From NCBI RefSeq assembly GCF_002936955.1, contig NZ_MPZM01000006.1, forward strand, positions 62,001-126,000: a stretch of DNA of 64,000 nt, read 5' to 3'. A program made the translations under genes and the position numbers. The notes below the pieces were generated by a model that was not told the DNA's origin, did no database searches, and saw nothing but the letters and a program-made list of their open reading frames with translations. Positions 52,706 through 64,000 of this stretch are shown here, one piece after another. Positions within the stretch are counted from its first letter, which is position 1. Each line of letters begins with the position of its first letter. The DNA is from Oceanisphaera arctica. Lineage in GTDB: Bacteria; Pseudomonadota; Gammaproteobacteria; Enterobacterales; Aeromonadaceae.

Positions 52706-54100
52706 ATGAGCGCTATGCTTTGGCAGCAGTGTCTTAACCGGCTACAAGATGAATTGCCTTCGGCAGAATTCAGTATGTGGATCCGGCCGCTGCAGGCGGA
52801 GCTGGGCGATAATACCCTGACCCTGTTTGCCCCCAACCGTTTTGTACTCGACTGGGTACGGGATAAGTATCTGCTGAGGATCAACGGTCTGCTGAGTGAA
52901 TTCTGTGGCAGCAACTGTCCGCAGATGAAGTTCGAGGTGGGCAAGAAGCGTACGCCGGTCAACCTGGTGACCAGCAGCAGTAACAGCGGCAATAGTGGTA
53001 ACAGCAGCAGGACTCAGAGCCGGGTGCAGACCACCCCTTCCTGGATCGAACAGGCCGACGATCGGCCGCAGATCACCTATAAGAGCAACATGAATCCCAA
53101 CTATACCTTCGACAACTTCGTCGAGGGTAAGTCGAACCAGCTGGCCCGGGCCGCGGCCCGTCAGGTGGCGGACAATCCGGGTGGTGCCTACAACCCGCTG
53201 TTTTTATATGGCGGTACCGGCCTGGGTAAGACTCACCTGCTGCACGCGGTAGGCAACGGCATTCGCGCCCGCAAGGCCGATGCCAAGGTCATCTACATGC
53301 ATTCCGAGCGCTTCGTGCAGGACATGGTCAAGGCGCTGCAGAACAACGCCATCGAAGAATTCAAGCGCTACTACCGCAGCGTGGACGCCCTGTTGATCGA
53401 TGATATTCAGTTCTTCGCCAACAAGGAGCGCTCGCAGGAAGAATTCTTTCATACCTTTAATGCGCTGCTCGAAGGCAATCAGCAGATCATCCTGACCTCG
53501 GATCGTTACCCCAAGGAGATCAACGGGGTCGAAGACCGGCTCAAGTCCCGCTTCGGCTGGGGCCTGACGGTGGCGATAGAGCCGCCGGAGCTGGAAACCC
53601 GGGTCGCGATCCTGATGCGCAAGGCCGACGAGAATAAGATGCGCCTGCCCGACGAAGTCGCCTTCTTCATAGCCAAGCGGCTGCGGTCCAACGTGCGCGA
53701 GCTCGAAGGGGCATTGAACCGGGTGATGGCCAACGCGAACTTTACCGGCCGGGCCATCAATATCGACTTCGTGCGCGAGGCGCTGCGTGACCTGCTGGCA
53801 CTGCAGGAAAAGCTGGTGACCATCGACAACATTCAGAAGACGGTAGCCGAATACTACAAGATAAAGCTGGCGGATCTGCTGTCCAAGCGCCGCTCCCGCT
53901 CGGTGGCGCGCCCGCGCCAGCTGGCCATGGCGCTGGCCAAGGAGCTGACCAATCATTCCCTGCCCGAGATCGGCGACGCCTTCGGGGGCCGCGATCACAC
54001 GACCGTGCTGCACGCCTGCCGAAAAATCGGCCAGCTCCGGGAAGAGAGTCATGATATAAAGGAAGATTATTCCAATCTTATCCGCACCCTGTCTTCCTGA
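52706..54100 (+). CDS. dnaA: Chromosomal replication initiator DnaA
   Basis: 464 residues. Domain I begins [26 protein letters not shown] short Ser/Asn-rich linker ([12 protein letters not shown]) precedes the AAA+ domain with Walker [11 protein letters not shown] and Walker [12 protein letters not shown]. Domain IV has the DnaA-box-binding signature [15 protein letters not shown]. The start at 52706 has AGGAG upstream; the longer frame from 52676 is not needed. First gene of dnaA-dnaN-recF-gyrB. Confidence 0.99.
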   Translation: MSAMLWQQCLNRLQDELPSAEFSMWIRPLQAELGDNTLTLFAPNRFVLDWVRDKYLLRINGLLSEFCGSNCPQMKFEVGKKRTPVNLVTSSSNSGNSGNSSRTQSRVQTTPSWIEQADDRPQITYKSNMNPNYTFDNFVEGKSNQLARAAARQVADNPGGAYNPLFLYGGTGLGKTHLLHAVGNGIRARKADAKVIYMHSERFVQDMVKALQNNAIEEFKRYYRSVDALLIDDIQFFANKERSQEEFFHTFNALLEGNQQIILTSDRYPKEINGVEDRLKSRFGWGLTVAIEPPELETRVAILMRKADENKMRLPDEVAFFIAKRLRSNVRELEGALNRVMANANFTGRAINIDFVREALRDLLALQEKLVTIDNIQKTVAEYYKIKLADLLSKRRSRSVARPRQLAMALAKELTNHSLPEIGDAFGGRDHTTVLHACRKIGQLREESHDIKEDYSNLIRTLSS

Positions 54101-54113
54101 ATCGGAGAACCCC

Positions 54114-55217
54114 ATGCAGTTTACCATCAGCCGCGAAGCGATACTGCGACCCCTGCAATTGGTATCCAGTGCCCTGGGGGGGCGCCCTAACCTGCCGATC
54201 CTCAACAATATTCTGCTCAGCGTCGTTGATGACGCCCTGTCGATGACCGGTACCGATACCGAAGTCGAAATGGTGGCGCGGGTCGAGCTGCAGGGTAGCG
54301 TGACCGCCGGTCGCACCACGGTGCCGGCGCGCAAGATGCTGGATATCTGCCGGGGCCTGCCCGATGGCGCCGAACTGAAATTTACCCAGGAAGGAGAGCG
54401 CCTGATCCTGCGCTCCGGACGCAGCCGTTTCAATCTGTCCACCCTGCCGGCGGAAGACTTTCCCAATATCGAGGAATGGAGCTCCGAGCTGGAATTCGAT
54501 ATCAACCAGCTGGCATTGAAGAAGCTGATTGAATCCACCCAGTTCTCCATGGCCATTCAGGATGTGCGTTATTACCTCAACGGCATGCTGTTCGAGACCG
54601 ACGGTCAGTGGCTGCGCACCGTGGCCACCGATGGCCACCGCCTGGCCACCTGTCAGCGCCAGCTGCTGGCCGACGAGCTGCCGGCCCAGCAGGTGATAGT
54701 GCCGCGTAAAGGGGTGTTGGAGCTGGTCAAGCTGCTCGAGCACGAGGAGCAGGATGTGCGCCTGCAAATCGGCAAGAGCAACATCCGGGCGGTCACCTCG
54801 GGCTTTATCTTCACCTCCAAGCTGGTGGATGGTCGCTTCCCGGATTATCGCCGGGTACTGCCGCGCGAGTGTGACAAGACCCTGATTTGCGGCCGTGAAG
54901 AGCTGCGTCAGGCCTTTTCCCGGGCGGCGATTCTGTCGAACGAAAAATTCCGTGGCGTGCGGCTGAACATGCAGGCACAGGTATTGAAAATCACCGCCAA
55001 CAACCCGGAGCAGGAAGAGGCGGAAGAGGTGCTGGATGTGGATTATCAGGGCTCGAGTCTGGAAATCGGCTTCAACGTTTCCTATGTGTTGGATGTGCTC
55101 GGCACCCTCAAGTCCGACAAGGTCAAGGTCAGCCTTAAGGACGCCAGCAGCAGTGGTTTGATCGAGGCGGAAGACAGCGGGGATGCACTGTACGTAGTGA
55201 TGCCGATGCGACTGTAG
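54114..55217 (+). CDS. dnaN: DNA polymerase III beta sliding clamp
   Basis: 367 residues, three clamp repeats, starting MQFTISREAILRPLQLVSSALGGRPNLPILNNILL and ending with YVVMPMRL, as in E. coli. It starts 14 bases after dnaA with GGAG upstream. It tethers polymerase to DNA and is the Hda/DnaA-inactivation platform. Confidence 0.99.
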   Translation: MQFTISREAILRPLQLVSSALGGRPNLPILNNILLSVVDDALSMTGTDTEVEMVARVELQGSVTAGRTTVPARKMLDICRGLPDGAELKFTQEGERLILRSGRSRFNLSTLPAEDFPNIEEWSSELEFDINQLALKKLIESTQFSMAIQDVRYYLNGMLFETDGQWLRTVATDGHRLATCQRQLLADELPAQQVIVPRKGVLELVKLLEHEEQDVRLQIGKSNIRAVTSGFIFTSKLVDGRFPDYRRVLPRECDKTLICGREELRQAFSRAAILSNEKFRGVRLNMQAQVLKITANNPEQEEAEEVLDVDYQGSSLEIGFNVSYVLDVLGTLKSDKVKVSLKDASSSGLIEAEDSGDALYVVMPMRL

Positions 55218-55219
55218 GC

Positions 55220-58733
<3,514 letters not shown>

Positions 58734-58768
58734 GCCGGTTTGACCCTTATGGTTTGATCACCACTTTG

Positions 58769-58802
58769 CAGAATGCCGTCCATCAGGGCGGCATTTTATT
58801 TT
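58769..58802 (+). terminator. Rho-independent terminator after gyrB
   Basis: AATGCCG(TCC) pairs with (GGG)CGGCATT, followed by TTATTTT. It ends the dnaA-gyrB operon, 36 bases past the stop. Confidence 0.88.
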
Positions 58803-58976
58803 GGGGAGCTTTCAGGTACTCTGACCTGAAAATAAAGATATAAACCTGTTATTTTTCTGGCGGTTAACGTATCCCCCTGAATTTAAAGGGTGTTACGCGG
58901 AGCCAGCGTTATCGCCCGACGCCGGCCAGGTATAAAGCCACTTACACAAGTCTACTTACACAAGAATTCTTCCACT

Positions 58977-60524
58977 ATGACGTCATCATTTCCCCTCGGC
59001 ATCCGGCTGTTATGGGATGAACTGCAGCTGATGCAGGCCCCCGGCCTGTACTGGGTTCATGCGGATCGGCAGGCCGATGCGACTTCGCTGTGCCGACAGG
59101 TTATCGGTTGCCAGTCGGCCGAGACCCGGGCGGCATTGATCTGCGCCGGTAGTTCTCCGGCAGAGATAGTCGAGGGGCTGGGTGATGTGGGGCCTCAGGC
59201 CTTGCCGCTGTTTTCATTGCCGGAAGACGGGCGGGCCCTGATGCAGTTGCGCGAGGATCTGATGCGCGGGCTCAAGCCCCGTGGCCGCTTGCTGCTGCTG
59301 TGTGCCCCCGCCCGGCTCTGGCAGGATGATGTTGAACGGAAGAGATTGCACGGCTGGCTATCAGGGATGAAACGCTGGCTGGGTAAACAGGGTTGCACCC
59401 TGCTGATTGTCAGTCATGGTTCGGGCAGTGGCTCACTGGATACCGCACTGCTGACGGAATATGGCACCCTTTCGGGTCTGGTTCGGCTGCGCTGGCAGCA
59501 GGACCAGCATGCCTATGAGGTGGCGTTCTGGTGTAACCAGGGTGGGGTCAGCGCCAACCAGAAGCTCGCACTGACTCCCGATGGACTGGGCTGGCAAGTT
59601 AGGGAAGAGGACCGGCAGCAACCCCAGCCCCGTAACGACGAACACCTGATCCTGTGCCAGAAAAAGGTGCTGGAAGGTGGCGTAGCCCTGACTGATCACT
59701 GGCGTCTGTTTGACAGCAACGAGGCGCTGGCCGAGGCGGGACAAGAGGCACAGGCAGCCACCCTGGTCTTTTCGCTGCAATACAGTCAGAACATCGAAGA
59801 ACTGACTCGCAAGATACACGGGCTTCGTCGCCGGTGTGGCAAGGGCCTGAAACTGGTGGTGCGGGAAATGGCAGTCAGCTTGCGTCAGGCCGATGAGCGG
59901 ATGCTGCTGGCCTGTGGTGCCAATCTGGTGGTGTCGCATCATGTTCCCCTGTCCCGTTTTCTGACTCAGCTCGAGGGGATTCAGGGACAGGACTTTGTGC
60001 GCCATGTGCCCTCGGATATGGATCCCTTGCTGAATGCCCTTAAACCACTCCGGCTGAAGGGTGTTATCAGGCATGAGCGTTTCTGTGCTGCCCTGACTGA
60101 GTTGATGGCGCACCCGCTGCTTCCGGAAGACGGCAAGGGTGTGCTGGTCGCGCTGCAGCCAGAGCCCGGGCTGATGGCGGTACAGGCCCTGACACTGTGT
60201 CGGATAAACAGGGATGGTGATCTGGCCACGGTGGCCGACGATTGCCTGTTCCTGTTTCTTTTTTCCTGTGTGATCAACGATCTGGATCTGGCCTTGAACC
60301 ATGTCTTCCGGCTACCGGTGGACGGCCTGTTCCGCCAGCGGAAGGTCTGGCATCAGGACGGCCATATTCTGGACCAGTTACAGAAAATACGACGGCAGCA
60401 GGCACCGGAATGGTTACCGGCTCAGGTTGTCGACGAGAGTGATGTTGGGCAACTGGTTACCCCCGACGCTCCGGCCCGGCGACAACCCCAGGCCATCCGC
60501 CTGCCGGTCTTTCGGGAGGAATAG
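58977..60524 (+). CDS. bcsE: Cellulose biosynthesis c-di-GMP-binding protein BcsE
   Basis: 515 residues from the ATG at 58977, aligned with E. coli BcsE from its first residues (FPLGIRLLWDELQLM, GLYWVHADRQADATSLCRQ). The c-di-GMP I-site RxGD is RDGD (412-415), preceded by LTLCRIN. The middle domain keeps EVAFWCNQGGVSANQKL. BcsE binds c-di-GMP and stimulates the E. coli-type synthase with BcsR and BcsQ. The in-frame ATG at 58890 is disfavoured because the family N terminus starts later. First gene of the cluster, after the gyrB terminator. Confidence 0.95.
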   Translation: MTSSFPLGIRLLWDELQLMQAPGLYWVHADRQADATSLCRQVIGCQSAETRAALICAGSSPAEIVEGLGDVGPQALPLFSLPEDGRALMQLREDLMRGLKPRGRLLLLCAPARLWQDDVERKRLHGWLSGMKRWLGKQGCTLLIVSHGSGSGSLDTALLTEYGTLSGLVRLRWQQDQHAYEVAFWCNQGGVSANQKLALTPDGLGWQVREEDRQQPQPRNDEHLILCQKKVLEGGVALTDHWRLFDSNEALAEAGQEAQAATLVFSLQYSQNIEELTRKIHGLRRRCGKGLKLVVREMAVSLRQADERMLLACGANLVVSHHVPLSRFLTQLEGIQGQDFVRHVPSDMDPLLNALKPLRLKGVIRHERFCAALTELMAHPLLPEDGKGVLVALQPEPGLMAVQALTLCRINRDGDLATVADDCLFLFLFSCVINDLDLALNHVFRLPVDGLFRQRKVWHQDGHILDQLQKIRRQQAPEWLPAQVVDESDVGQLVTPDAPARRQPQAIRLPVFREE

Positions 60525-60526
60525 GT

Positions 60527-60730
60527 ATGTATATCAGCGATATAGTGGGGATTTTTCTGTTGTGTGCGGCAGTCATGCTGCCACTGGGCTACTTACTGCG
60601 GGACTGGTTTCCTCGTCTTCGACAGTGGCTGAGTGCCTTGCTGTTATCACCGCTCTACCTGAAATCCGAAGGGATAAGGCGGCGCGAATCCATTACCCCT
60701 GCAGATGCGAAACATGAACAAAAACATTAA
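60527..60730 (+). CDS. bcsF: Cellulose biosynthesis protein BcsF
   Basis: 67 residues: one membrane segment (IVGIFLLCAAVMLPLGYLLRDW) and a basic tail. It matches the E. coli BcsF pattern (SDI..I, FPLGYL.R). It couples BcsE to the BcsG pathway at the inner membrane. Starts 2 bases after bcsE and its 3' end overlaps bcsG. Confidence 0.92.
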   Translation: MYISDIVGIFLLCAAVMLPLGYLLRDWFPRLRQWLSALLLSPLYLKSEGIRRRESITPADAKHEQKH

Positions 60731-62375
60731 CACTGCCAGCCAATCCACGTCTTCCTTGCCGCTCCTTGGGCAGTACTGGCGTGGCCTGGGAGGCTGGAAT
60801 TATTATTTTCTACTGAAGTTCGGTTTGCTGTGGTACGGCTATCTGAATTTTCACCCGCTGGCCAACCTGGTATTGGTGGCATGCCTGTTGTTGCCGATTC
60901 CGAATATCAGGCTGCATCGGCTGCGGCACTGGCTGGCAGTGCCGTTTGGTATCGGACTGTTTTATCATGATACCTGGCTGCCCGGTATCGGGAGCCTGCT
61001 GAGTCAGGGTGATCAGCTGGCGGGTCTGAGCGGGACCTATCTGCTGGAGTTGATACAGCGCTTTATCAACTGGCAGATGCTGGGAGCGGCGTTCGTGCTC
61101 TGGGTCGCCTACCTGTTTCTGGTGCAATGGCTCCGCTTCACCGTGCTGGTGGTGGTGGCCCTCGGCTGGCTGAATGTGCTGGATATGTCCGGTCCGGCGA
61201 TGAAGCTGCTGCCGGTGGTGGAACAGCCGATGGCGGGGCGTCAGTTCGATAAGCCGAAGGCCGCTTCGGACATGGTGTCTCCGGCCGATATTCCGGCTAC
61301 CAATCAGAATCTGAATGCTGCGCTTGATGCCTTTTATCAACGAGAACAGCAGCGACAGACCCGATTTCCGAACTCGCTGCCTGCCGATGCGGTGCCTTTC
61401 GACTTGCTGGTGATCAATATCTGCTCCCTGTCCTGGTCGGATCTTGAGGCCGTCAAGCTGGCATCACACCCCGTATGGCAGCGATTTGACATACGTTTCC
61501 AGGATTTCCATTCGGCGACATCCTACAGTGGGCCGGCCGGGATCCGCCTGTTGCGTGCCAGCTGTGGCCAGTCTGCTCAGCAAGCCCTGTATAAGCCGGC
61601 CGATCCCCGGTGCTACCTGTTCGACAACCTGGCGCAACTGGGTTTCGGCACCCAATTGGCCATGGATCATGACGGTGACTTTGGCGGTTACCTGACCGAT
61701 CTGCGCCAGCATGGCAACATGCAGGCTCCGCTGATGTCACAGCAGGGTATTTCCCGGGCCCTGGTTTCGTTCGACGACGAACCTGTGTTGAATGATGCGC
61801 AACTGTTCAGCCGCTGGCTCCGGCAGCGACAGGCTGATGGCGATACCCGTAGCGCCACCTTCTTCAACCTTATCCCGTTGCATGATGGCAACCGTCTGCC
61901 CGGGAAAAACGAAACCGCGCCCTATCGGGATCGTGCCCTTGACCTGTTCGATCAGCTGGACGCCTTCTTCGAGCAGCTGGAGCAGTCCGGCCGCAGGCTG
62001 ATGGTGGTGGTGGTGCCCGAGCACGGGGCGGCGCTGGTTGGTGACAAGGTACAGTTGTCCGGCCTGCGCGATATTCCCAGCCCTTCCATAACCCGGGTTC
62101 CGGTCGGCATCAAGCTGTTTGGCATGCAGGCCCCGCATCGGGGACCGGCCCTGGAAATTGAAACCCCCAGCAGCTATCTGGCGATCTCCGAACTGATCGC
62201 CCGGCTGGTGGATGGCAGACAGTTTGAGGCGGAAGCTGTCGACTGGCAGGCGCTGACCCGGGGGCTGCCGCAAACGGCGGCGGTGTCGGAAAATGACAAT
62301 GCGGTGGTGATGGAGTTTCAGGGCGACAGCTATATCCGCCTCAACCAGGGTGACTGGGTGCCCTATCCCCGATGA
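60705..62375 (+). CDS. bcsG: Cellulose phosphoethanolamine transferase BcsG
   Basis: 556 residues: five N-terminal membrane segments, then a periplasmic alkaline-phosphatase-fold domain. FHSATSYSGPAGIRLLRASCGQ carries the nucleophilic Ser (Ser278 in E. coli), and VVVPEHGAAL the zinc-binding Glu/His. It transfers phosphoethanolamine to cellulose. The start is ambiguous (ATG at 60705 or three codons later at 60714); neither has a strong ribosome site. It overlaps bcsF by 26 bases. Confidence 0.95.
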   Translation: MRNMNKNINTASQSTSSLPLLGQYWRGLGGWNYYFLLKFGLLWYGYLNFHPLANLVLVACLLLPIPNIRLHRLRHWLAVPFGIGLFYHDTWLPGIGSLLSQGDQLAGLSGTYLLELIQRFINWQMLGAAFVLWVAYLFLVQWLRFTVLVVVALGWLNVLDMSGPAMKLLPVVEQPMAGRQFDKPKAASDMVSPADIPATNQNLNAALDAFYQREQQRQTRFPNSLPADAVPFDLLVINICSLSWSDLEAVKLASHPVWQRFDIRFQDFHSATSYSGPAGIRLLRASCGQSAQQALYKPADPRCYLFDNLAQLGFGTQLAMDHDGDFGGYLTDLRQHGNMQAPLMSQQGISRALVSFDDEPVLNDAQLFSRWLRQRQADGDTRSATFFNLIPLHDGNRLPGKNETAPYRDRALDLFDQLDAFFEQLEQSGRRLMVVVVPEHGAALVGDKVQLSGLRDIPSPSITRVPVGIKLFGMQAPHRGPALEIETPSSYLAISELIARLVDGRQFEAEAVDWQALTRGLPQTAAVSENDNAVVMEFQGDSYIRLNQGDWVPYPR

Positions 62376-62411
62376 TATCGGCTTGTATATCACCAATTTT
62401 CGAGTAGCAGC

Positions 62412-62618
62412 ATGAAGCGTAAAGACAATGAATATGATGGTCTGCACTGGGCAGAAGAAACCCAGGATGACCTTAGAGCCCTCGGGCGGATAGTGTCGTT
62501 GCCGGCGCTGGGATACCAGGATATCGGCCGGCAACAGCAACTGGCTGCCATCGTCGAGCGTTGGCCCTTGCTGGACGAGCTGTCTCTGGCACGGGATGAC
62601 GAGAAATCATGCCGGTAA
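62412..62618 (+). CDS. bcsR: Cellulose biosynthesis regulator BcsR
   Basis: 68 residues. The C-terminal half LGRIVSLPALGYQDIGRQQQLAAIVERWPLLDEL matches E. coli BcsR (FSLPDIDYADI..REQLAA..KRWPLLAE). BcsR binds BcsQ and positions it on the synthase. It overlaps bcsQ by 10 bases. Confidence 0.93.
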   Translation: MKRKDNEYDGLHWAEETQDDLRALGRIVSLPALGYQDIGRQQQLAAIVERWPLLDELSLARDDEKSCR

Positions 62619-63346
62619 TTGCCCTGCAGGGGATACGGGGTGGTGTGGGCACCACCTCGGTGACGGCGGGCCTGGCCTGGGCTTTGCGTCGACTGGGCGA
62701 ACGGGTGCTGGTCATCGACTTTTCGCCGGACAATCAACTGTGCCTGCACTTCAACGCTCCGCTGTCGTTGACGGCGGGCTGGGCCCGTGCGGAGCTGGAT
62801 GCTAGCCCCTGGCATCAGGAGGCGCTGCGCTATGAGGAGGGGCTGGATTTACTGCCCTTCGGACACTTGTCGGTGGCAGAGCATCCCCGCTGGCTGGCAC
62901 AACACCGGCAGGAGCCCGGACGCTGGATGCAATACCTGACCCAGTTGCGCGACAGCGGCGACTATGACTGGCTGCTGCTGGATCTGCCTGCCGCCGATTC
63001 TGCCTGCGCCGAGCGGTGGCGGGCGGCGGCCGATGCGGTGTTCTGTGTGCTGACGGCGGATGCCAACAGCCATATCCGCCTGCATCGGCAGCAGATGCCG
63101 CCGGGGAGCCGGCTATTGCTCAATCAGTTTTCCGCCGACAGCCGCCTGCAGCAGGATTTGCAGCAATACTGGCGGCAACACCTGGATGCCTTGCTGCCAT
63201 TGTCGATCCACAGAGACGAGGCGATGGCCGAGGCGCTGGCCGCCAAGCAGCCGGTGGGAGAATACAGTGCTATCAGCCTGGCGGCTGACGAACTTAATGT
63301 GCTGGCAGGCTGGTGCCTGGCCCATGTTAGCGGGGCGCGGCCATGA
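62609..63346 (+). CDS. bcsQ: Cellulose biosynthesis ATPase BcsQ (MinD-like)
   Basis: 245 residues. The deviant Walker A GIRGGVGTTS, WARAELD, and IHRDEAMAEALAAKQPVGEY are close to E. coli BcsQ. It is a MinD/ParA-like ATPase required for polar cellulose secretion. Its stop overlaps the bcsA start (ATGA). Confidence 0.96.
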   Translation: MPVIALQGIRGGVGTTSVTAGLAWALRRLGERVLVIDFSPDNQLCLHFNAPLSLTAGWARAELDASPWHQEALRYEEGLDLLPFGHLSVAEHPRWLAQHRQEPGRWMQYLTQLRDSGDYDWLLLDLPAADSACAERWRAAADAVFCVLTADANSHIRLHRQQMPPGSRLLLNQFSADSRLQQDLQQYWRQHLDALLPLSIHRDEAMAEALAAKQPVGEYSAISLAADELNVLAGWCLAHVSGARP

Positions 63347-64000
63347 ACTGGCTGATGGGGCCCTTGTTCAGCCTGGGGCTGGGGGCATTGGAGCAGCGTT
63401 ATCGGGGATATCGCCGCCAGGGTAGCTCGGTAGCCGCCGCCGGCCTGTGCTGTGCCGGCCTGATCCTGGCCTGGTCCCTGTTTCGGCTGGAATCCCCCGG
63501 CTGGCAGGCGCTGCGTAGCCAGGTTCGTTACTGGTTTCCTCATCTTTCACCGGAGCGACCCCGGCTGGGTGATGGCCTGCGTTATCTGCTGCAGACCAGC
63601 TGGTTGCTGCTGACTTGCCCCGCCGGGCAAAAAAAGCCGATATGGGCGGCTTGGTCAGCCCGTTTGCGCGGCGCCGGTGATCGTCGGCGACGCCCGGTCA
63701 GAATTCCGGACAGGCCGAAGCCGGATACAGCCCAGCGCGCTCCAGCCGGCCAGCTCCGTCGCGCCGGGCGGATGCTGATGCTGCTGATTGCGGCGTTATT
63801 GGCCCTGCTGTGTATATCACAACCTTTTGACATACAGACGCAGCTGGTGTTTGTGCTGGTGCTGTGGGCGATGGCCATGGTGGTCCGTCGCATGCCCGGC
63901 CGCTTTGCCAGTCTGCTGATGATCATGCTGTCATTGCTGGTGTCTTGCCGCTACCTGTGGTGGCGCTACACCTCGACTCTGAACTGGGATGACCCGCTCA
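63343..64000 (+). CDS. bcsA: Cellulose synthase catalytic subunit BcsA, N-terminal part
   Basis: The first 219 residues are present; the gene continues past the right edge. GALEQRYRGYRRQGSSVAAAGLCCAGLILAW, LGDGLRYLLQTSWLLL, and VRRMPGRFASLLMIMLSLLVSCRYLWWRYTSTLNWDDPL match the N-terminal membrane region of E. coli BcsA, including the long enterobacterial extension. The glycosyltransferase and PilZ domains are outside. Translationally coupled to bcsQ. Confidence 0.97.
   Translation, partial: MNWLMGPLFSLGLGALEQRYRGYRRQGSSVAAAGLCCAGLILAWSLFRLESPGWQALRSQVRYWFPHLSPERPRLGDGLRYLLQTSWLLLTCPAGQKKPIWAAWSARLRGAGDRRRRPVRIPDRPKPDTAQRAPAGQLRRAGRMLMLLIAALLALLCISQPFDIQTQLVFVLVLWAMAMVVRRMPGRFASLLMIMLSLLVSCRYLWWRYTSTLNWDDPL

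Overview
The window is about 64 kb of GC-rich (roughly 60%) chromosomal DNA from a gammaproteobacterium. Protein sequences (DnaA, YidC, MnmE, the E. coli-type bcs genes, NemR- and YhaJ-like regulators) and the gene order mnmE-yidC-yidD-rnpA-rpmH ... dnaA-dnaN-recF-gyrB point to the neighbourhood of the replication origin of an Aeromonadales-like marine or brackish organism (Oceanimonas/Oceanisphaera/Zobellella type). That genus guess is an inference from residue similarity and has not been tested by search.

Left part (1-14.5 kb): two thiamin-pyrophosphate riboswitches lie within 2 kb of each other. One, on the minus strand, controls an SSS-family symporter that runs off the left edge. The other, on the plus strand, controls an SDR oxidoreductase plus a flavin-dependent monooxygenase. 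pyrC sits between them. A DJ-1/PfpI protein follows, then a complete yehZYXW-type (OsmF) ABC transporter and a 1,364-residue membrane protein I cannot name.

Middle part (14.8-33.8 kb): transport and stress metabolism. It holds sstT, a YfcC transporter with an opine-dehydrogenase-like enzyme and a LysR regulator, a 199-bp MITE, a TDT transporter with a divergent LysR regulator, and a GGDEF-EAL protein. Two electrophile/quinone detoxification units follow: yqhD-curA-gst under a NemR-like TetR protein with two identical palindromic operators, and doxX-yqjG-qor-pirin divergent from a YhaJ-like LysR.

Accessory block (33.8-41.1 kb): an orphan protein with an XRE regulator, a Fic protein, HipBA, and a TOTE-type primase-helicase. 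The last three genes lie between two 18-bp direct repeats, one of which is the 3' end of mnmE. That is the integration site used by SGI1-type islands, so this looks like a small integrase-less defence island.

Right part (41-64 kb): mnmE, yidC, yidD, rnpA and rpmH, then a cystine-type ABC transporter, a GcvA-like LysR, a CocE/NonD hydrolase and a BCCT carrier, which separate rpmH from dnaA. A GATC-rich, DnaA-box-containing stretch immediately before dnaA is the best origin candidate, and a perfect 16-bp parS site lies in the 3' end of recF. After gyrB, a collinear E. coli-type cellulose cluster bcsE-F-G-R-Q-A begins and leaves the window inside bcsA. A family of 95-150 bp palindromic intergenic repeats recurs through the window. 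No tRNA, rRNA, CRISPR array, transposase or integrase was seen.
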